NCBI RefSeq assembly: GCF_014641715.1 | Contig: NZ_BMIG01000001.1 | Coordinates: forward strand, 458,333 to 522,332 | Direction: 5' to 3' | Length of the DNA: 64,000 bases | From: Polaromonas eurypsychrophila | GTDB lineage: Bacteria > Pseudomonadota > Gammaproteobacteria > Burkholderiales > Burkholderiaceae_C | Shown here: positions 34,755-43,772 of the stretch, piece after piece | Position numbering within the stretch: position 1 is the first letter of the stretch | How the letters are laid out: each line of letters starts with the position of its first letter | Made by a program: the position numbers and the translations under genes | Notes under the pieces: model-generated | Told to the model about the DNA's origin: nothing | The model's input: the letters and a program-made list of their open reading frames with translations, nothing else | Database searches by the model: none

Positions 34755-35801
34755 TCAGCCCCCGGTCGATTCCCTGACGATGAGCCACCGCTCGCCAGCC
34801 TTGGCCATGTCCAGCGTTTTGCGGCTTGACACGTTGAGCGCGTCGGCACTGTAGTCCTGCTTGAATCTGGCGGTGGCCTTGCTGCCCTTGACGGCCACGG
34901 ACACATTGCTGAGCTTCACGCTGATGCGTGATTTGCCGACGATGCGGCTGCGTCGCTCCTCTTCCCAGGCCTTGCGAGTCTGGTTGCCGGGGGTATCGAA
35001 GTCTTTGCCGTAGGCGGCAAGATAAGCGGCCATGTCCTTGGCGGCCCAGGCGCTGGCCCAGGCACGAACGGCAGCTTCGACTTCTTTTTCAAGGGCACTT
35101 ACCGGTGCGGCGGTCGGCTGTGTGACCGGCGCTGTCGAGGGGGCCGCAGGTGCCGGGGCGGGCGGCGCCACAGGCACCACCACAGCCGGGCGTGCCGGTG
35201 CAGCTGGCGGCGGTGTGGTCACGGGCCCGGAGGCTGAATTGCTGGCCGCCGGTTTTTGCCCCTTGGGCTCGGCGCTGAAGAGTGTGCGGATCAGCGCCAA
35301 CTTGGGCTGCACACCGGCGTTGCCGCCGTCGAGTTGCAGCGCCTTGCTGTAAGCCTGGCTGGCCAGCTTGGCGTAGACATCACCCAGGTTCTCATGCGCG
35401 GTGGCGTAACTCGGGTTGGTGCGAATCGCCATCTCCAGCGCGGCCCTGGCCTTGTCGAACTGGTTTTGCCCGGCGTACAGCACGGCCAGGTTGTTGTAGG
35501 GCTCAGGTAATTCTGGATAGTCCTGGGTGATCTTGGTGAAGGTGCTGATGGCGTCGGCTGGCTTGCCGGCTTCGGTCTGAAGCACGCCTTTGATAAAACG
35601 CATTTGCGGGTCGCGCGGCTTGCCTGCGAGGTACTGGTCAGCTTTGGCCATGGCTTCGGTCAGCTTGCCGGAACGGGCCAGGTCGTTCACGTCAGAGTAA
35701 TCGTCGGCATGGGCTGCGGACAGTGACAAGGCCGCAGCCAGTGCCAGCCAGCGCAGTGAGGCCGACAGCGGTTTGCTCGAAAGTGAAGCTGACTTGGACA
35801 T
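34755..35801 (-). CDS. Exported TPR protein with a C-terminal Cds6-like domain
   Basis: The start at ATG 35799-35801 has a GAGG site 5 nt upstream. An ATG at 35834 is possible but lacks one. The 348-residue protein has a signal peptide ending AHA, then about four TPR helices pairs (residues 40-165, AMAKADQYLAGKPRDPQMRFIKGVL... AVLYAGQNQFDKARAALEMAI). A proline/alanine-rich linker (about residues 190-235) and a Cds6/NTF2-like domain follow. The linker suggests a flexible tether in the periplasm. The L,D-transpeptidase just downstream carries the same C-terminal domain type. No catalytic motif is visible. Confidence 0.85.
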   Translation of the reverse strand: MSKSASLSSKPLSASLRWLALAAALSLSAAHADDYSDVNDLARSGKLTEAMAKADQYLAGKPRDPQMRFIKGVLQTEAGKPADAISTFTKITQDYPELPEPYNNLAVLYAGQNQFDKARAALEMAIRTNPSYATAHENLGDVYAKLASQAYSKALQLDGGNAGVQPKLALIRTLFSAEPKGQKPAASNSASGPVTTPPPAAPARPAVVVPVAPPAPAPAAPSTAPVTQPTAAPVSALEKEVEAAVRAWASAWAAKDMAAYLAAYGKDFDTPGNQTRKAWEEERRSRIVGKSRISVKLSNVSVAVKGSKATARFKQDYSADALNVSSRKTLDMAKAGERWLIVRESTGG

Positions 35802-36004
35802 ATTTCCTCTGGAACGCATTGGGGTGGCTGGCACGAAAACATGAGCCTACGAGCCTGCGAGCCAGCGTTGCAGCGTGCTGCACGGGCCCTGGCCAGCTAG
35901 ATATACTGGGCGATTGTATCTGAGGGGTATAGTTTAATCTTGACCTCGATTTAAGCATTTTCACTGGTCCGGCGATTCAAGTCGGGCTGAAATTCCAGAC
36001 ATTC

Positions 36005-37381
36005 ATGAGCTTGCGCATTTACAACACGCTGTCGCGTGCCGTGGAAGATTTTTCGCCTTTGGTGCCCGGTCAGGTCCGCATGTACGTGTGCGGCATGACG
36101 ATTTACGACCTCTGCCACATCGGCCATGCCCGCATGATGATGGCCTTCGACGTGGTGCAGCGCTGGCTTAAGGCCGGTGGTTATGCGGTCACCTACGTGC
36201 GGAACATCACCGACATCGACGACAAGATCATCAAACGCGCTGTTGAGCGCGGCATCAGCATCCGCGCGTTGACCGACGAGATGATTGTGGCCATGCACCA
36301 GGACATCGGTGCGCTCGGGATTGAGCCGCCGACGCTGGAGCCGCGCGCCACCGAATACGTGCCGCAGATGTTGTCCATGATTGCCACGCTGGAGCAAAAA
36401 GGCCTGGCCTACCGCTCGGGCAACGGCGACGTGAACTACGCGGTGCGCAAGTTTGAAGGTTACGGCAAGCTCTCAGGCAAATCGCTTGACGAGCTTCGCG
36501 CGGGTGAACGTGTGGCGGTGCTGGACGGCAAGGAAGACCCGCTGGATTTTGTGCTCTGGAAATCGGCCAAGCCGACCGAGCCTGACGATGCCAAATGGGC
36601 CAGTGACTACGGCAGCGGCCGGCCCGGCTGGCACATCGAATGTTCGGCCATGAGTTGCCATACCCTAGGCGAGACTTTTGACATCCATGGTGGCGGCGCC
36701 GACCTGCAGTTTCCGCACCATGAAAACGAAATCGCCCAGAGCGAGGCGGCCAATGGCAAGCCGCTGGCCAGGTTCTGGATGCACAACGGCTTTGTGCGGG
36801 TAGACAACGAAAAGATGTCCAAAAGCCTGGGCAACTTTTTCACCATCCGCGAAGTGCTGGCCCAATACGACGCCGAGACCATCCGCTTTTTCATCGTGCG
36901 AGCGCATTACCGGAGCGCGCTCAATTACAGCGATGCCCACCTGGACGACGCGCGCAACTCGCTCAAACGTCTGTACACCGCGCTGAGTCTGGCTAGGCCA
37001 GCCGATGTGGCGACCGACTGGTCGCATCCGTTTGCCGTCCGCTTCAAGGCCGCCATGGACGAGGACTTTGGCACACCGGAAGCGGTGGCCGTCCTGTTTG
37101 AGATAGCCGGGGAAGTCAACAAGACCGGCTCGACCGAACTGGCCAGCTTGCTGAAAAACCTGGGCGGCGCGCTGGGTCTGCTGCAGGGCGATCCGGCCGC
37201 ATTTTTGCAGGCTGGTGCCGGGCTGGATGCCGCAGCCATAGATGTCCTGATTACCCAGCGCGCCCAGGCCAAGGCCGCCAGGAATTTTGCCGAGTCCGAT
37301 CGCATCCGGCAGAACCTGCTGGCGCAGGGCATTGTGCTGAAAGACGCCGTCGGCGGCACCACCTGGGAAGTTCAGCTTTGA
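36005..37381 (+). CDS. cysS: Cysteinyl-tRNA synthetase
   Basis: The 458-residue class I aminoacyl-tRNA synthetase has its HIGH motif as [12 protein letters not shown] near residue 38, KMSKS in [10 protein letters not shown] near residue 272, and zinc ligands in [20 protein letters not shown] and [15 protein letters not shown]. It attaches cysteine to tRNA-Cys. The 200 bp upstream (35802-36004) are AT-richer and probably hold divergent promoters, but no clear -35/-10 pair stands out. Confidence 0.97.
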   Translation: MSLRIYNTLSRAVEDFSPLVPGQVRMYVCGMTIYDLCHIGHARMMMAFDVVQRWLKAGGYAVTYVRNITDIDDKIIKRAVERGISIRALTDEMIVAMHQDIGALGIEPPTLEPRATEYVPQMLSMIATLEQKGLAYRSGNGDVNYAVRKFEGYGKLSGKSLDELRAGERVAVLDGKEDPLDFVLWKSAKPTEPDDAKWASDYGSGRPGWHIECSAMSCHTLGETFDIHGGGADLQFPHHENEIAQSEAANGKPLARFWMHNGFVRVDNEKMSKSLGNFFTIREVLAQYDAETIRFFIVRAHYRSALNYSDAHLDDARNSLKRLYTALSLARPADVATDWSHPFAVRFKAAMDEDFGTPEAVAVLFEIAGEVNKTGSTELASLLKNLGGALGLLQGDPAAFLQAGAGLDAAAIDVLITQRAQAKAARNFAESDRIRQNLLAQGIVLKDAVGGTTWEVQL

Positions 37382-37400
37382 CACTGCTTTTAAGCTATTT

Positions 37401-37450
37401 TAGCCACCAGCCCATACCCGGCGGGTGCATTCTGCTATGAAAAAGATAGT
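37401..37450 (-). repeat. Dispersed repeat family A, copy over the glycosylase start
   Basis: The plus-strand reading TAGCCACCAGCCCATACCCG, GCGGGTGCATTCTGCTATG and AAAAAGATAG follows the family A pattern (CCTCCAGCCCATATCCAGCG in the cleaner copies). The ATG of the next gene at 37437 lies inside the repeat, so the repeat supplies the start codon and first codons. Confidence 0.6.
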
Positions 37451-38129
37451 GAAAAGCGGGCCGTCCAGCTCCGAGTTGACGGAAGTCGCCGAGTCTGCCC
37501 TGACCAGCGTGCCTGAGTACTGGGCCGAGGCCTGCAAACACCTGGTCAAAAAAGATCGGGTGATGAAACGCCTGATCCCCCAGTTTGGCGACGCCTGCCT
37601 GCAGTCGCGTGGCGACGCCTTCAGCACCTTGGCGCGCAGCATCGTCGGCCAGCAGATTTCGGTCAAGGCGGCGCAAACCGTCTGGCACCGTTTCGCAGCC
37701 CTGCCCAGAAAAATGACGCCGGGCAATGTGCTCAAGCTCAAGGTGGACGACATGCGTGCTGCTGGTCTGAGCGCGCGCAAGGTTGAGTACCTGGTCGATC
37801 TGTCCATCCATTTTGATGCCGGTACGGTGCATGTGAAGGACTGGCAGGCGATGGACGATGAGGCCATCATTGCCGAGCTGATTGCCATTCGCGGCATTGG
37901 TCGCTGGACCGCAGAGATGTTTTTGATCTTTTACCTGCGCCGGCCCAATGTGCTGCCGCTGGACGATGTCGGCCTGATCAATGGCATCAGTCAGAGTTAT
38001 TTTTCCGGTGAAGCGGTCAGCCGCAGCGATGCACGTGAAGTCGCCGCCGCCTGGGCGCCGTATTGCAGTGTTGCAACTTGGTATATTTGGCGCTCGCTGG
38101 ACCCCTTGCCGGTTCTGGGTGCCGAGTAA
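37437..38129 (+). CDS. DNA-3-methyladenine glycosylase II-type base-excision enzyme
   Basis: The 230-residue HhH-GPD family DNA glycosylase has the helix-hairpin-helix [15 protein letters not shown] near residue 148, followed by the catalytic Asp in LPLDDVGL near residue 172. It removes alkylated purines. The start MKKIVKSG at 37437 lies in a family A repeat. A start four codons earlier at 37425 is also open. An AlkA-like N-terminal domain is absent, as in the short bacterial members. It precedes accA by 29 bp. Confidence 0.9.
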   Translation: MKKIVKSGPSSSELTEVAESALTSVPEYWAEACKHLVKKDRVMKRLIPQFGDACLQSRGDAFSTLARSIVGQQISVKAAQTVWHRFAALPRKMTPGNVLKLKVDDMRAAGLSARKVEYLVDLSIHFDAGTVHVKDWQAMDDEAIIAELIAIRGIGRWTAEMFLIFYLRRPNVLPLDDVGLINGISQSYFSGEAVSRSDAREVAAAWAPYCSVATWYIWRSLDPLPVLGAE

Positions 38130-38158
38130 GCCTATTCAAGAAGCCTGAGGAGCAGACC

Positions 38159-39136
38159 ATGGCCAAAAAAACCTTCCTCGATTTCGAGCAGCCGATTGCG
38201 GAGCTTGAAGGAAAAATAGAAGAGCTGCGTTATGTGCAGACCGAGTCGGCGGTCGATATCTCCGACGAAATCGACCAGCTCGCCAAGAAAAGCCAACAGC
38301 TCACCAAGGACATCTACAGCGACTTGACACCCTGGCAGATCACCAAGATCGCGCGCCACCCCGAGCGTCCCTACACGCTGGACTATGTCAACGAACTGTT
38401 CACCGACTTTGTCGAACTGCACGGCGACAGGCATTTCTCCGACGACCTCAGCATCGTCGGCGGCCTGGCGCGTTTCAACGGCACCGCCTGCATGGTGCTG
38501 GGCCACCAGAAGGGCCGCGACACCAAAGAGCGCGGCCTGCGCAACTTCGGCATGAGCAAGCCCGAGGGTTACCGCAAGGCGCTGCGCCTGATGAAAACCG
38601 CCGAGAAGTTCAAGCTGCCGGTGTTCACCTTTGTCGATACGCCGGGCGCCTACCCCGGCATTGACGCCGAGGAGCGCGGCCAGTCCGAAGCCATTGGCCG
38701 CAACATCTTTGAAATGGCGCAGCTCGAAGTGCCCATCATCACCACCATCATCGGTGAAGGCGGCTCCGGCGGCGCGTTGGCGATCTCGGTTGCCGACCAG
38801 GTGGTGATGCTGCAGTACTCAATTTACTCAGTGATCAGTCCCGAAGGCTGCGCCTCCATCCTCTGGAAAACCTCGGAAAAAGCCGAGGAAGCCGCTGAGG
38901 CGCTGGGCATCACCGCACACCGGCTCAAGGCGCTGGGCGTGATCGACAAGATTGTCAATGAGCCGGTGGGCGGCGCGCACCGCGACCACAAGCAGATGGC
39001 AGCTTTTCTCAAGCGTGCGTTAAACGACGCCTTCCGCCAGGTCAGCGACCTCAAGGGCAAGGAGTTGCTGGACCGCCGCTACGAGCGCCTGCAAAGTTAT
39101 GGCCGCTACACCGACACCAAAGCCGACGCCAAATAA
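38159..39136 (+). CDS. accA: Acetyl-CoA carboxylase carboxyltransferase subunit alpha
   Basis: The 325-residue subunit starts at ATG 38159 after a TGAGGAG site. The longer frame from 38063 overlaps the glycosylase gene and is not family-like. With AccD it forms the carboxyltransferase that makes malonyl-CoA for fatty acids and for the pigment polyketide. Motifs are [52 protein letters not shown] and [11 protein letters not shown]. The gene end overlaps tilS by 38 bp, so accA and tilS are probably co-translated. Confidence 0.97.
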   Translation: MAKKTFLDFEQPIAELEGKIEELRYVQTESAVDISDEIDQLAKKSQQLTKDIYSDLTPWQITKIARHPERPYTLDYVNELFTDFVELHGDRHFSDDLSIVGGLARFNGTACMVLGHQKGRDTKERGLRNFGMSKPEGYRKALRLMKTAEKFKLPVFTFVDTPGAYPGIDAEERGQSEAIGRNIFEMAQLEVPIITTIIGEGGSGGALAISVADQVVMLQYSIYSVISPEGCASILWKTSEKAEEAAEALGITAHRLKALGVIDKIVNEPVGGAHRDHKQMAAFLKRALNDAFRQVSDLKGKELLDRRYERLQSYGRYTDTKADAK

Positions 39137-40112
39137 GCGGCCACCGGACGGCTCGGCAGCCGGCACCGGTTCTGACATTCCCAATCCGGCGTTCGCTGCG
39201 CTGGAACCGTTTTCTCCTGTTTTGCCTGTTGGCGTTGCCTACAGTGGCGGCGCCGATTCCACCGCCTTGTTGCACGCGGCCGCGCAGCGCTGGCCGGGGC
39301 AGGTCAGCGCGATTCATGTGCACCACGGTTTGCAGGCTGCGGCCGATGGCTTTGAGCGCACGTGCGAAGACAGCTGCACTGGCCTCGGTGTGCCGTTGCA
39401 AGTGGTGCGTGTCAGTGCCGGCCATGCAGCGGGTCAGAGTCCGGAAGATGCGGCGCGGCGGGCGCGTTATGCGGCACTGGCGCAGGCTGCCACCTCTCTG
39501 GGTCTGCAGGCCGTAATGCTCGGTCAGCATGCCGATGATCAGGTCGAAACACTGCTGCTGGCGCTGAGCCGTGGTGCCGGTTTACCGGGCCTGTCCGCGA
39601 TGGCGGCGCGGTTCGAGCGCGGTGGCGTGGTGTTCCATCGTCCCTTGTTGCAGGTGCCTGCCGCCGACCTGCGCCAGTGGCTCGTGAAAAGCGGCGTTCC
39701 TTTTGTCGACGATCCAACCAACACCGACGAACGCTACACCCGCAATCGCATCCGTGCGCGCCTGCTGCCGGCCCTGCAAGACAGCTTCCCGCAGTTTCGC
39801 GAAACCTTTGCGCGCAGCGCCCGTCACGCGGCGCAGGCGCAGGCGCTGCTGGCCGAACTCGCCAGCGAAGACCTGGCCCTTGTTGGCATGCCGCCCGCGA
39901 TCAAGGTCCTGCAGGGACTGTCGCGCGCACGGCAGGCCAATGTGCTGCGCCACTGGTTGTTCACCGCCCATCAGGCCGCGCCAAGCACGGCCCAGCTTGA
40001 GCAACTGCTGGGGCAAATTGAAGCCTGCAACACGCGCGGTCACCGAATCGAGCTCAAGGTGGCGGCCGGGCAGGTGAGGCGGGATGGGGCCGCCTTGGTC
40101 TATCTGCTCTAG
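39099..40112 (+). CDS. tilS: tRNA(Ile)-lysidine synthetase TilS
   Basis: The 337-residue enzyme modifies C34 of tRNA-Ile(CAT) to lysidine so that it reads AUA. The PP-loop motif [15 protein letters not shown] lies near residue 48, and the following [14 protein letters not shown] and [22 protein letters not shown] segments are typical. It is shorter than E. coli TilS (432 residues) because a C-terminal domain is reduced, as in other betaproteobacteria. The first 30 or so residues before the PP-loop domain are poorly conserved, so a later start is possible. Confidence 0.92.
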   Translation: MAATPTPKPTPNKRPPDGSAAGTGSDIPNPAFAALEPFSPVLPVGVAYSGGADSTALLHAAAQRWPGQVSAIHVHHGLQAAADGFERTCEDSCTGLGVPLQVVRVSAGHAAGQSPEDAARRARYAALAQAATSLGLQAVMLGQHADDQVETLLLALSRGAGLPGLSAMAARFERGGVVFHRPLLQVPAADLRQWLVKSGVPFVDDPTNTDERYTRNRIRARLLPALQDSFPQFRETFARSARHAAQAQALLAELASEDLALVGMPPAIKVLQGLSRARQANVLRHWLFTAHQAAPSTAQLEQLLGQIEACNTRGHRIELKVAAGQVRRDGAALVYLL

Positions 40113-40127
40113 GGGTTTGCCCCCAGA

Positions 40128-40133
40128 TATAAT
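40128..40133 (+). promoter_or_regulatory. Possible -10 box upstream of lysC
   Basis: A TATAAT hexamer lies 79 bp before the lysC start in a 99-bp gap. No good -35 sequence sits at 16-18 bp (the best is TGCTCT), so support is weak. Confidence 0.35.
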
Positions 40134-40211
40134 TGAGAGCTTTGCTGGCCCAGACCGTGTGTTTGCCATCAGCGAAAGTTCGCCCAACCAATCCTTGATT
40201 GACCTTCTGCA

Positions 40212-41483
40212 ATGGCCTTGATCGTTCATAAATACGGCGGCACCTCGATGGGCTCGACCGAGCGCATTCGCAACGTCGCCAAACGCGTTGCCAAGTGGGC
40301 CCGCGCCGGCCACCAGATGGTGGTGGTGCCCAGCGCCATGAGCGGCGAAACCAACCGCCTGCTGGGCCTGGCCAAAGAGCTGGCTCCATCGCACGCCGCT
40401 GACGCCTACCATCGCGAGCTCGACGCTCTGGCCGCCACCGGGGAGCAGGCTTCCAGCGCGTTGCTGGCCATCGCCCTGCAGGCCGAGGGCATGCAGGCTG
40501 TCAGCTACGCCGGCTGGCAGGTCGCGATCAAAACCAACAGCGCCCACACCAAGGCTCGCATCGAGTCGATTGACGACAAACGCGTGCGCGCCGATCTGGA
40601 CGCCGGCAAGGTGGTCATCATCACCGGGTTTCAGGGTGTGGACGAGGGCGGAAATGTCACGACGCTGGGCCGTGGCGGCTCCGACACCTCGGCCGTGGCG
40701 ATTGCGGCCGCGCTGAAGGCGCACGAGTGCCTGATTTACACCGACGTGGACGGCGTCTATACCACCGACCCGCGCGTCGTGCCCGAGGCGCGCCGCCTGC
40801 AGACCGTGAGCTTTGAGGAGATGCTGGAGATGGCTTCCATGGGCTCCAAGGTGCTGCAGATCCGCTCGGTTGAATTTGCCGGCAAGTACAAGGTGCCGCT
40901 GCGCGTGTTGTCGAGTTTCACCGACTGGGACATCAACATCGACGAAGAGGCCAAGTCCGGTACCCTGATCAGTTTTGAGGAAGATGAACAAATGGAACAA
41001 GCCATCGTATCGGGCATCGCATTCAACCGCGACGAAGCCAAAATTTCCATCCTCGGCGTGCCCGACAAGCCTGGTATCGCCTACCAGATCCTGGGCGCCG
41101 TGGCAGACGCCAACATCGAAGTCGACGTGATCATCCAGAACGTCAGCAAGGACGGCAAGACCGACTTTAGCTTCACCGTGCACCGCAACGACTACGCGCG
41201 CGCCGTCGAGCTGCTGCGCACCAGCGTGCTGGGCCCGCTGGGCGCTGAAGAGATTACCGGCGACGCCAAGATATGCAAAGTCAGCATCGTCGGCATCGGC
41301 ATGCGCAGCCATGTTGGCGTTGCCGCCAGGATGTTCCGGGTGCTCAGCGAAGAGGGCATCAACATCCAGATGATCTCCACCAGCGAGATCAAGACTTCGG
41401 TCGTGATCGACGAAAAGTACATGGAACTGGCTGTGCGCGCCCTGCACAAGGCCTTTGACCTGGACCAGCCCGCTGCAGCCTGA
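40212..41483 (+). CDS. lysC: Aspartate kinase LysC
   Basis: The 423-residue enzyme phosphorylates aspartate, the entry to lysine, methionine, threonine and diaminopimelate synthesis. The N-terminal kinase domain begins [11 protein letters not shown] and contains [16 protein letters not shown] and [12 protein letters not shown]. Two C-terminal ACT domains (from about residue 262 on) give feedback control. An internal ATG at 40993 (MEQAIVSG...) would yield a regulatory beta-subunit-like protein, as known for some alpha/beta aspartate kinases, but its ribosome site is poorly spaced. Confidence 0.96.
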   Translation: MALIVHKYGGTSMGSTERIRNVAKRVAKWARAGHQMVVVPSAMSGETNRLLGLAKELAPSHAADAYHRELDALAATGEQASSALLAIALQAEGMQAVSYAGWQVAIKTNSAHTKARIESIDDKRVRADLDAGKVVIITGFQGVDEGGNVTTLGRGGSDTSAVAIAAALKAHECLIYTDVDGVYTTDPRVVPEARRLQTVSFEEMLEMASMGSKVLQIRSVEFAGKYKVPLRVLSSFTDWDINIDEEAKSGTLISFEEDEQMEQAIVSGIAFNRDEAKISILGVPDKPGIAYQILGAVADANIEVDVIIQNVSKDGKTDFSFTVHRNDYARAVELLRTSVLGPLGAEEITGDAKICKVSIVGIGMRSHVGVAARMFRVLSEEGINIQMISTSEIKTSVVIDEKYMELAVRALHKAFDLDQPAAA

Positions 41484-41495
41484 AGCCTTGCGTGC

Positions 41496-41523
41496 TGGAC
41501 AGGGACGCAAGTCGTGAGATAAT
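41496..41523 (+). promoter_or_regulatory. Probable sigma-70 promoter of tRNA-Ser
   Basis: A -35 hexamer TGGACA (41496-41501) and a -10 hexamer GATAAT (41518-41523) are separated by 16 bp. The expected start lies about 10 bp upstream of the mature tRNA. The promoter lies in the gap after lysC. Confidence 0.55.
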
Positions 41524-41542
41524 CGCGGCTAGCCAGAAATCA

Positions 41543-41635
41543 GGAAACGTGACCGAGTGGCCGAAGGTGCTCCCCTGCTAAGGGAGTATGGGGTGTAGAG
41601 CCTCATCAAGGGTTCGAATCCCTTCGTTTCCGCCA
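41543..41635 (+). tRNA. tRNA-Ser(GCT)
   Basis: A 93-nt gene has acceptor stem GGAAACG paired with CGTTTCC, discriminator G and a genome-encoded CCA. The anticodon stem-loop CTCCC-CTGCTAA-GGGAG carries anticodon GCT (reads AGC/AGU codons). A long variable arm between the anticodon and T stems marks a class II tRNA, and the T arm AAGGG-TTCGAAT-CCCTT is canonical. Confidence 0.97.
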
Positions 41636-41641
41636 AGAACA

Positions 41642-41681
41642 CCGACTCTCTTCCCTATGTGGATCAGAGTCGGTTTTTTTT
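41642..41681 (+). terminator. Rho-independent terminator after tRNA-Ser
   Basis: An 8-bp stem CCGACTCT/AGAGTCGG (41642-41649 and 41666-41673) is followed by eight T residues (41674-41681). It lies just after the tRNA gene. Confidence 0.9.
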
Positions 41682-42063
41682 AGTTCAGCCGTCGCACCCG
41701 GTCCCCTGCCTTCGAATGCTGTCATTACTTGGCTCGTGGTCTGATTTTCGCCAGAGCTTGCTGCCTTTTTTGGGAAAAATACAGCATGCGAAAACAATCC
41801 GTCAAAAATGAATTACGCAGCTCCGTTGAAGCCGAGCAGTTGAGGATGCACCGTGTTCGCTGGCGTTACGCGGCCCTGTCCGCCAAGGTCAGCGCTTACC
41901 AGGAAGGCGCCGCGCCGGCACCCACGCAACAGAATTTTGGCAATGGAGCGAGGATGGCCAGGAGCTTGCGAGGCTGCGGGGATTGCAACTGGGGGCTGTC
42001 CAGAAGCTCGCTCGCTAGCACTGGCCATGACGAGCTGCATTGTGCGTTGCAGGCTCCTCGTGT
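41682..42063. other. 382-bp stretch without a supported gene
   Basis: Between the tRNA terminator and the small minus-strand hypothetical gene, long frames exist on both strands. None has a ribosome site or a family-like composition. tRNA-Ser genes are common integration sites, but no duplicated tRNA end or integrase fragment is visible. I see nothing else in it. Confidence 0.6.
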
Positions 42064-42375
42064 TCAGCCTTTGCTTCGTTGTAACAGCGCCTCGCCGATG
42101 AATTTGGCACGCTCACGGGAGAAGGTGAAAAAGATCCAGCCAAAGCCAAGGTGGCGCAAGCCGAAGCTCACATGCCGTTCAGGTGTTTGCGTCTGGGCGA
42201 CGGCAAAGTCGGCGTCGTGCTGCACCAGCACGGGCATGTCAGCGGTCACTTCCTCCTGCACGGGAGGCTGCATCTGGTTGCGGGCTTGCGCAAGCTGGTG
42301 CATCAGCGCTTCAAGCTGGCGCGTGGAGAACTGCTGGCCGAGGACGGTGAGGGTGCCGTCGGTGTTGGGTGTCAT
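42064..42375 (-). CDS. Hypothetical small protein
   Basis: The 103-residue soluble protein starts MTPNTDGTLTVLGQQFSTRQ. It contains a helical segment (EALMHQLAQARNQMQPPV) and ends in a compact FGLRHLGFGWIFFTFSRERAKFIGEALL stretch. The opening TDGTLTVLGQQFS resembles small conserved hypothetical proteins of betaproteobacteria, but I cannot name a family. It has no signal peptide. The coding direction and composition are more gene-like than the overlapping plus-strand frames, which I rejected. Confidence 0.55.
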   Translation of the reverse strand: MTPNTDGTLTVLGQQFSTRQLEALMHQLAQARNQMQPPVQEEVTADMPVLVQHDADFAVAQTQTPERHVSFGLRHLGFGWIFFTFSRERAKFIGEALLQRSKG

Positions 42376-42545
42376 GGGTGCCCTTTCAGTGGCAATGGAT
42401 GGGGTGGTCAGGCCGGAAGACCGGCGTCGGACATGGGTTCGATTTTATCCTGAGCGTTTAATGCCTTACGCGACGCAACCAGTCGTAAATATGCGGGTGT
42501 GACCAGCCCTCACACGGTATGGTGATTGTTTTTCACGGAGAAAAT

Positions 42546-42860
42546 ATGGTTCCCAAAGTCATTCTCATCAGCGTAGCGGCATGGCTCCTCGTGGGCTGTA
42601 CCACGCCCGCACCTCCGCCGGCCGGAACAGGCACCGTCCCGACCGGGCCGACCACGGGTGCATGCAATGCGCAGGGCGCGGAGTTTGCTGTTGGTAAAAC
42701 AGCGGGCGCCAGCGTGGTCGAAGAGGCGCGTCAACGGTCAGGCTCTCTGATGGCGCGCGTGCTGCGGCCAGGCCAGATGGTGACCATGGAGTTCAATGCG
42801 CAGCGGCTGAATCTGGATGTGGACTCGGCCAGTGTGATCCGGCGCGCTCGCTGCGGCTAG
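42546..42860 (+). CDS. I78-type peptidase-inhibitor lipoprotein
   Basis: The 104-residue protein starts at ATG 42546 (GGAG 7 nt upstream). A signal peptide with lipobox (LLVGCT, Cys near residue 17) and a Pro/Thr-rich linker precede an I78 domain (CNAQGAEFAVGKTAGASVVEE ... RVLRPGQMVTMEFNAQRLNL...), which ends VIRRARCG with Cys paired to an earlier Cys. I78 proteins include inhibitors of serine proteases such as those of the elastase inhibitor AFLEI type. Target protease unknown. The 191 bp after it contain no gene. Confidence 0.78.
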   Translation: MVPKVILISVAAWLLVGCTTPAPPPAGTGTVPTGPTTGACNAQGAEFAVGKTAGASVVEEARQRSGSLMARVLRPGQMVTMEFNAQRLNLDVDSASVIRRARCG

Positions 42861-43051
42861 GGCTAGGCAGCGGATGCATGGGCGGCCAGATACTTCACAC
42901 TGACCAGCCACGCTTCCAACACTGTGGCGTGGACGCTGAATCAGCGAATTGCGAAATTCTTCTTTCAAATCAGGACCGCCCCCGGCGTGTACGAAGCCCT
43001 CCCAAGCACAGGCAACCAAAGGCTTAATGTCGGCATGTCAAAATCCCTGCC

Positions 43052-43702
43052 ATGGAACTTATCGCCTTTCTGATCGACTTCATTCTCCATGTGGACAAAC
43101 ACCTGGAAGCCTTCACGCGTACTTACGGCATGTGGGTGTACGCCCTGCTGTTCCTGATCGTGTTTGTCGAAACCGGCGTGGTGGTGATGCCCTTCCTGCC
43201 CGGCGATTCTCTGTTGTTCATCGTAGGGACCTTGTGCGGTGCCGGATTGCTGAGCCTGCCGCTGGCCATGGGCTTGCTGGTTGTGGCGGCGATTCTTGGC
43301 GACCAGTGCAATTACTTGATAGGCCGCTATTTCGGGCCCAAGGTGTTCCAGTGGGAGCAGTCGAAGTTTTTCAACAAACGCGCTTTCAACCAGGCGCACG
43401 AGTTTTACGAGCGTTATGGAGGCATCACCATCATCATCGCGCGTTTCATGCCTTTCATACGCACCTTCGCGCCTTTTGTGGCCGGCGTGGCCGAGATGAA
43501 CCGCGGCAAGTTCAGCGCCTACAACGTCATCGGCGCGCTGATCTGGGTAGTCGGACTGTGCAGCGCCGGTTATTTCTTCGGCAACCTGCCGTGGGTGCAG
43601 GCCAACCTGAGCAAGATCATCTGGGCCATGATTTTGATTCCCGGCCTGGTCGTGCTGTACGGCGCCTGGAAGGCCAGCCGCAAAAAACCTGCAGTGGTGT
43701 GA
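43052..43702 (+). CDS. DedA-family membrane protein
   Basis: The 216-residue inner-membrane protein of the DedA/VTT family has FVETGVVVMPFLPGDSLLF near residue 38, the re-entrant loop segment GDQCNYLIGRYFG near residue 86, and a conserved basic-rich ERYGGITIIIARFMPFIRTFAPFVAG segment near residue 128. Family members act as lipid scramblases or undecaprenyl-phosphate translocases. It stands alone, with a 71-bp gap to the dioxygenase gene, which has its own promoter features. Confidence 0.93.
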   Translation: MELIAFLIDFILHVDKHLEAFTRTYGMWVYALLFLIVFVETGVVVMPFLPGDSLLFIVGTLCGAGLLSLPLAMGLLVVAAILGDQCNYLIGRYFGPKVFQWEQSKFFNKRAFNQAHEFYERYGGITIIIARFMPFIRTFAPFVAGVAEMNRGKFSAYNVIGALIWVVGLCSAGYFFGNLPWVQANLSKIIWAMILIPGLVVLYGAWKASRKKPAVV

Positions 43703-43729
43703 CCGCGCGGCTTGTGGCTGGTCGAAATT

Positions 43730-43748
43730 AATAAGTAAGCGTATTATT
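43730..43748 (+). promoter_or_regulatory. AT-rich imperfect inverted repeat before the dioxygenase operon
   Basis: AATAAGTA-agcg-TATTATT forms an imperfect palindrome in an otherwise GC-rich region, about 25 bp upstream of the dioxygenase start. Such short AT-rich palindromes are typical operators for MarR- or GntR-type repressors. No regulator gene is next to it. No matching site was recognised elsewhere. Confidence 0.4.
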
Positions 43749-43772
43749 TATTCTGGACGGAGACACAGCCAA

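Noticed and set aside
35900..35945. Candidate promoter before cysS (TTGTAT and TATAGT/TTTAAT)
   Set aside because: The spacing between hexamers is 13 bp or less, or the -35 is poor, so no promoter is called.
40993..41483. Internal start in lysC for a separate beta subunit
   Set aside because: An ATG is present at the right place but its ribosome site is too far (about 10 nt), so I did not list it as a separate gene.
39582..41510. A 642-codon minus-strand frame over lysC
   Set aside because: It is antisense to tilS and lysC, both with full motifs, and has no recognisable domain.
41729..42502. A 257-codon plus-strand open frame after tRNA-Ser, possible integrated element gene
   Set aside because: Its composition is atypical for a protein, it lacks motifs, and it overlaps a more credible minus-strand gene. 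No integrase or duplicated tRNA end is visible.
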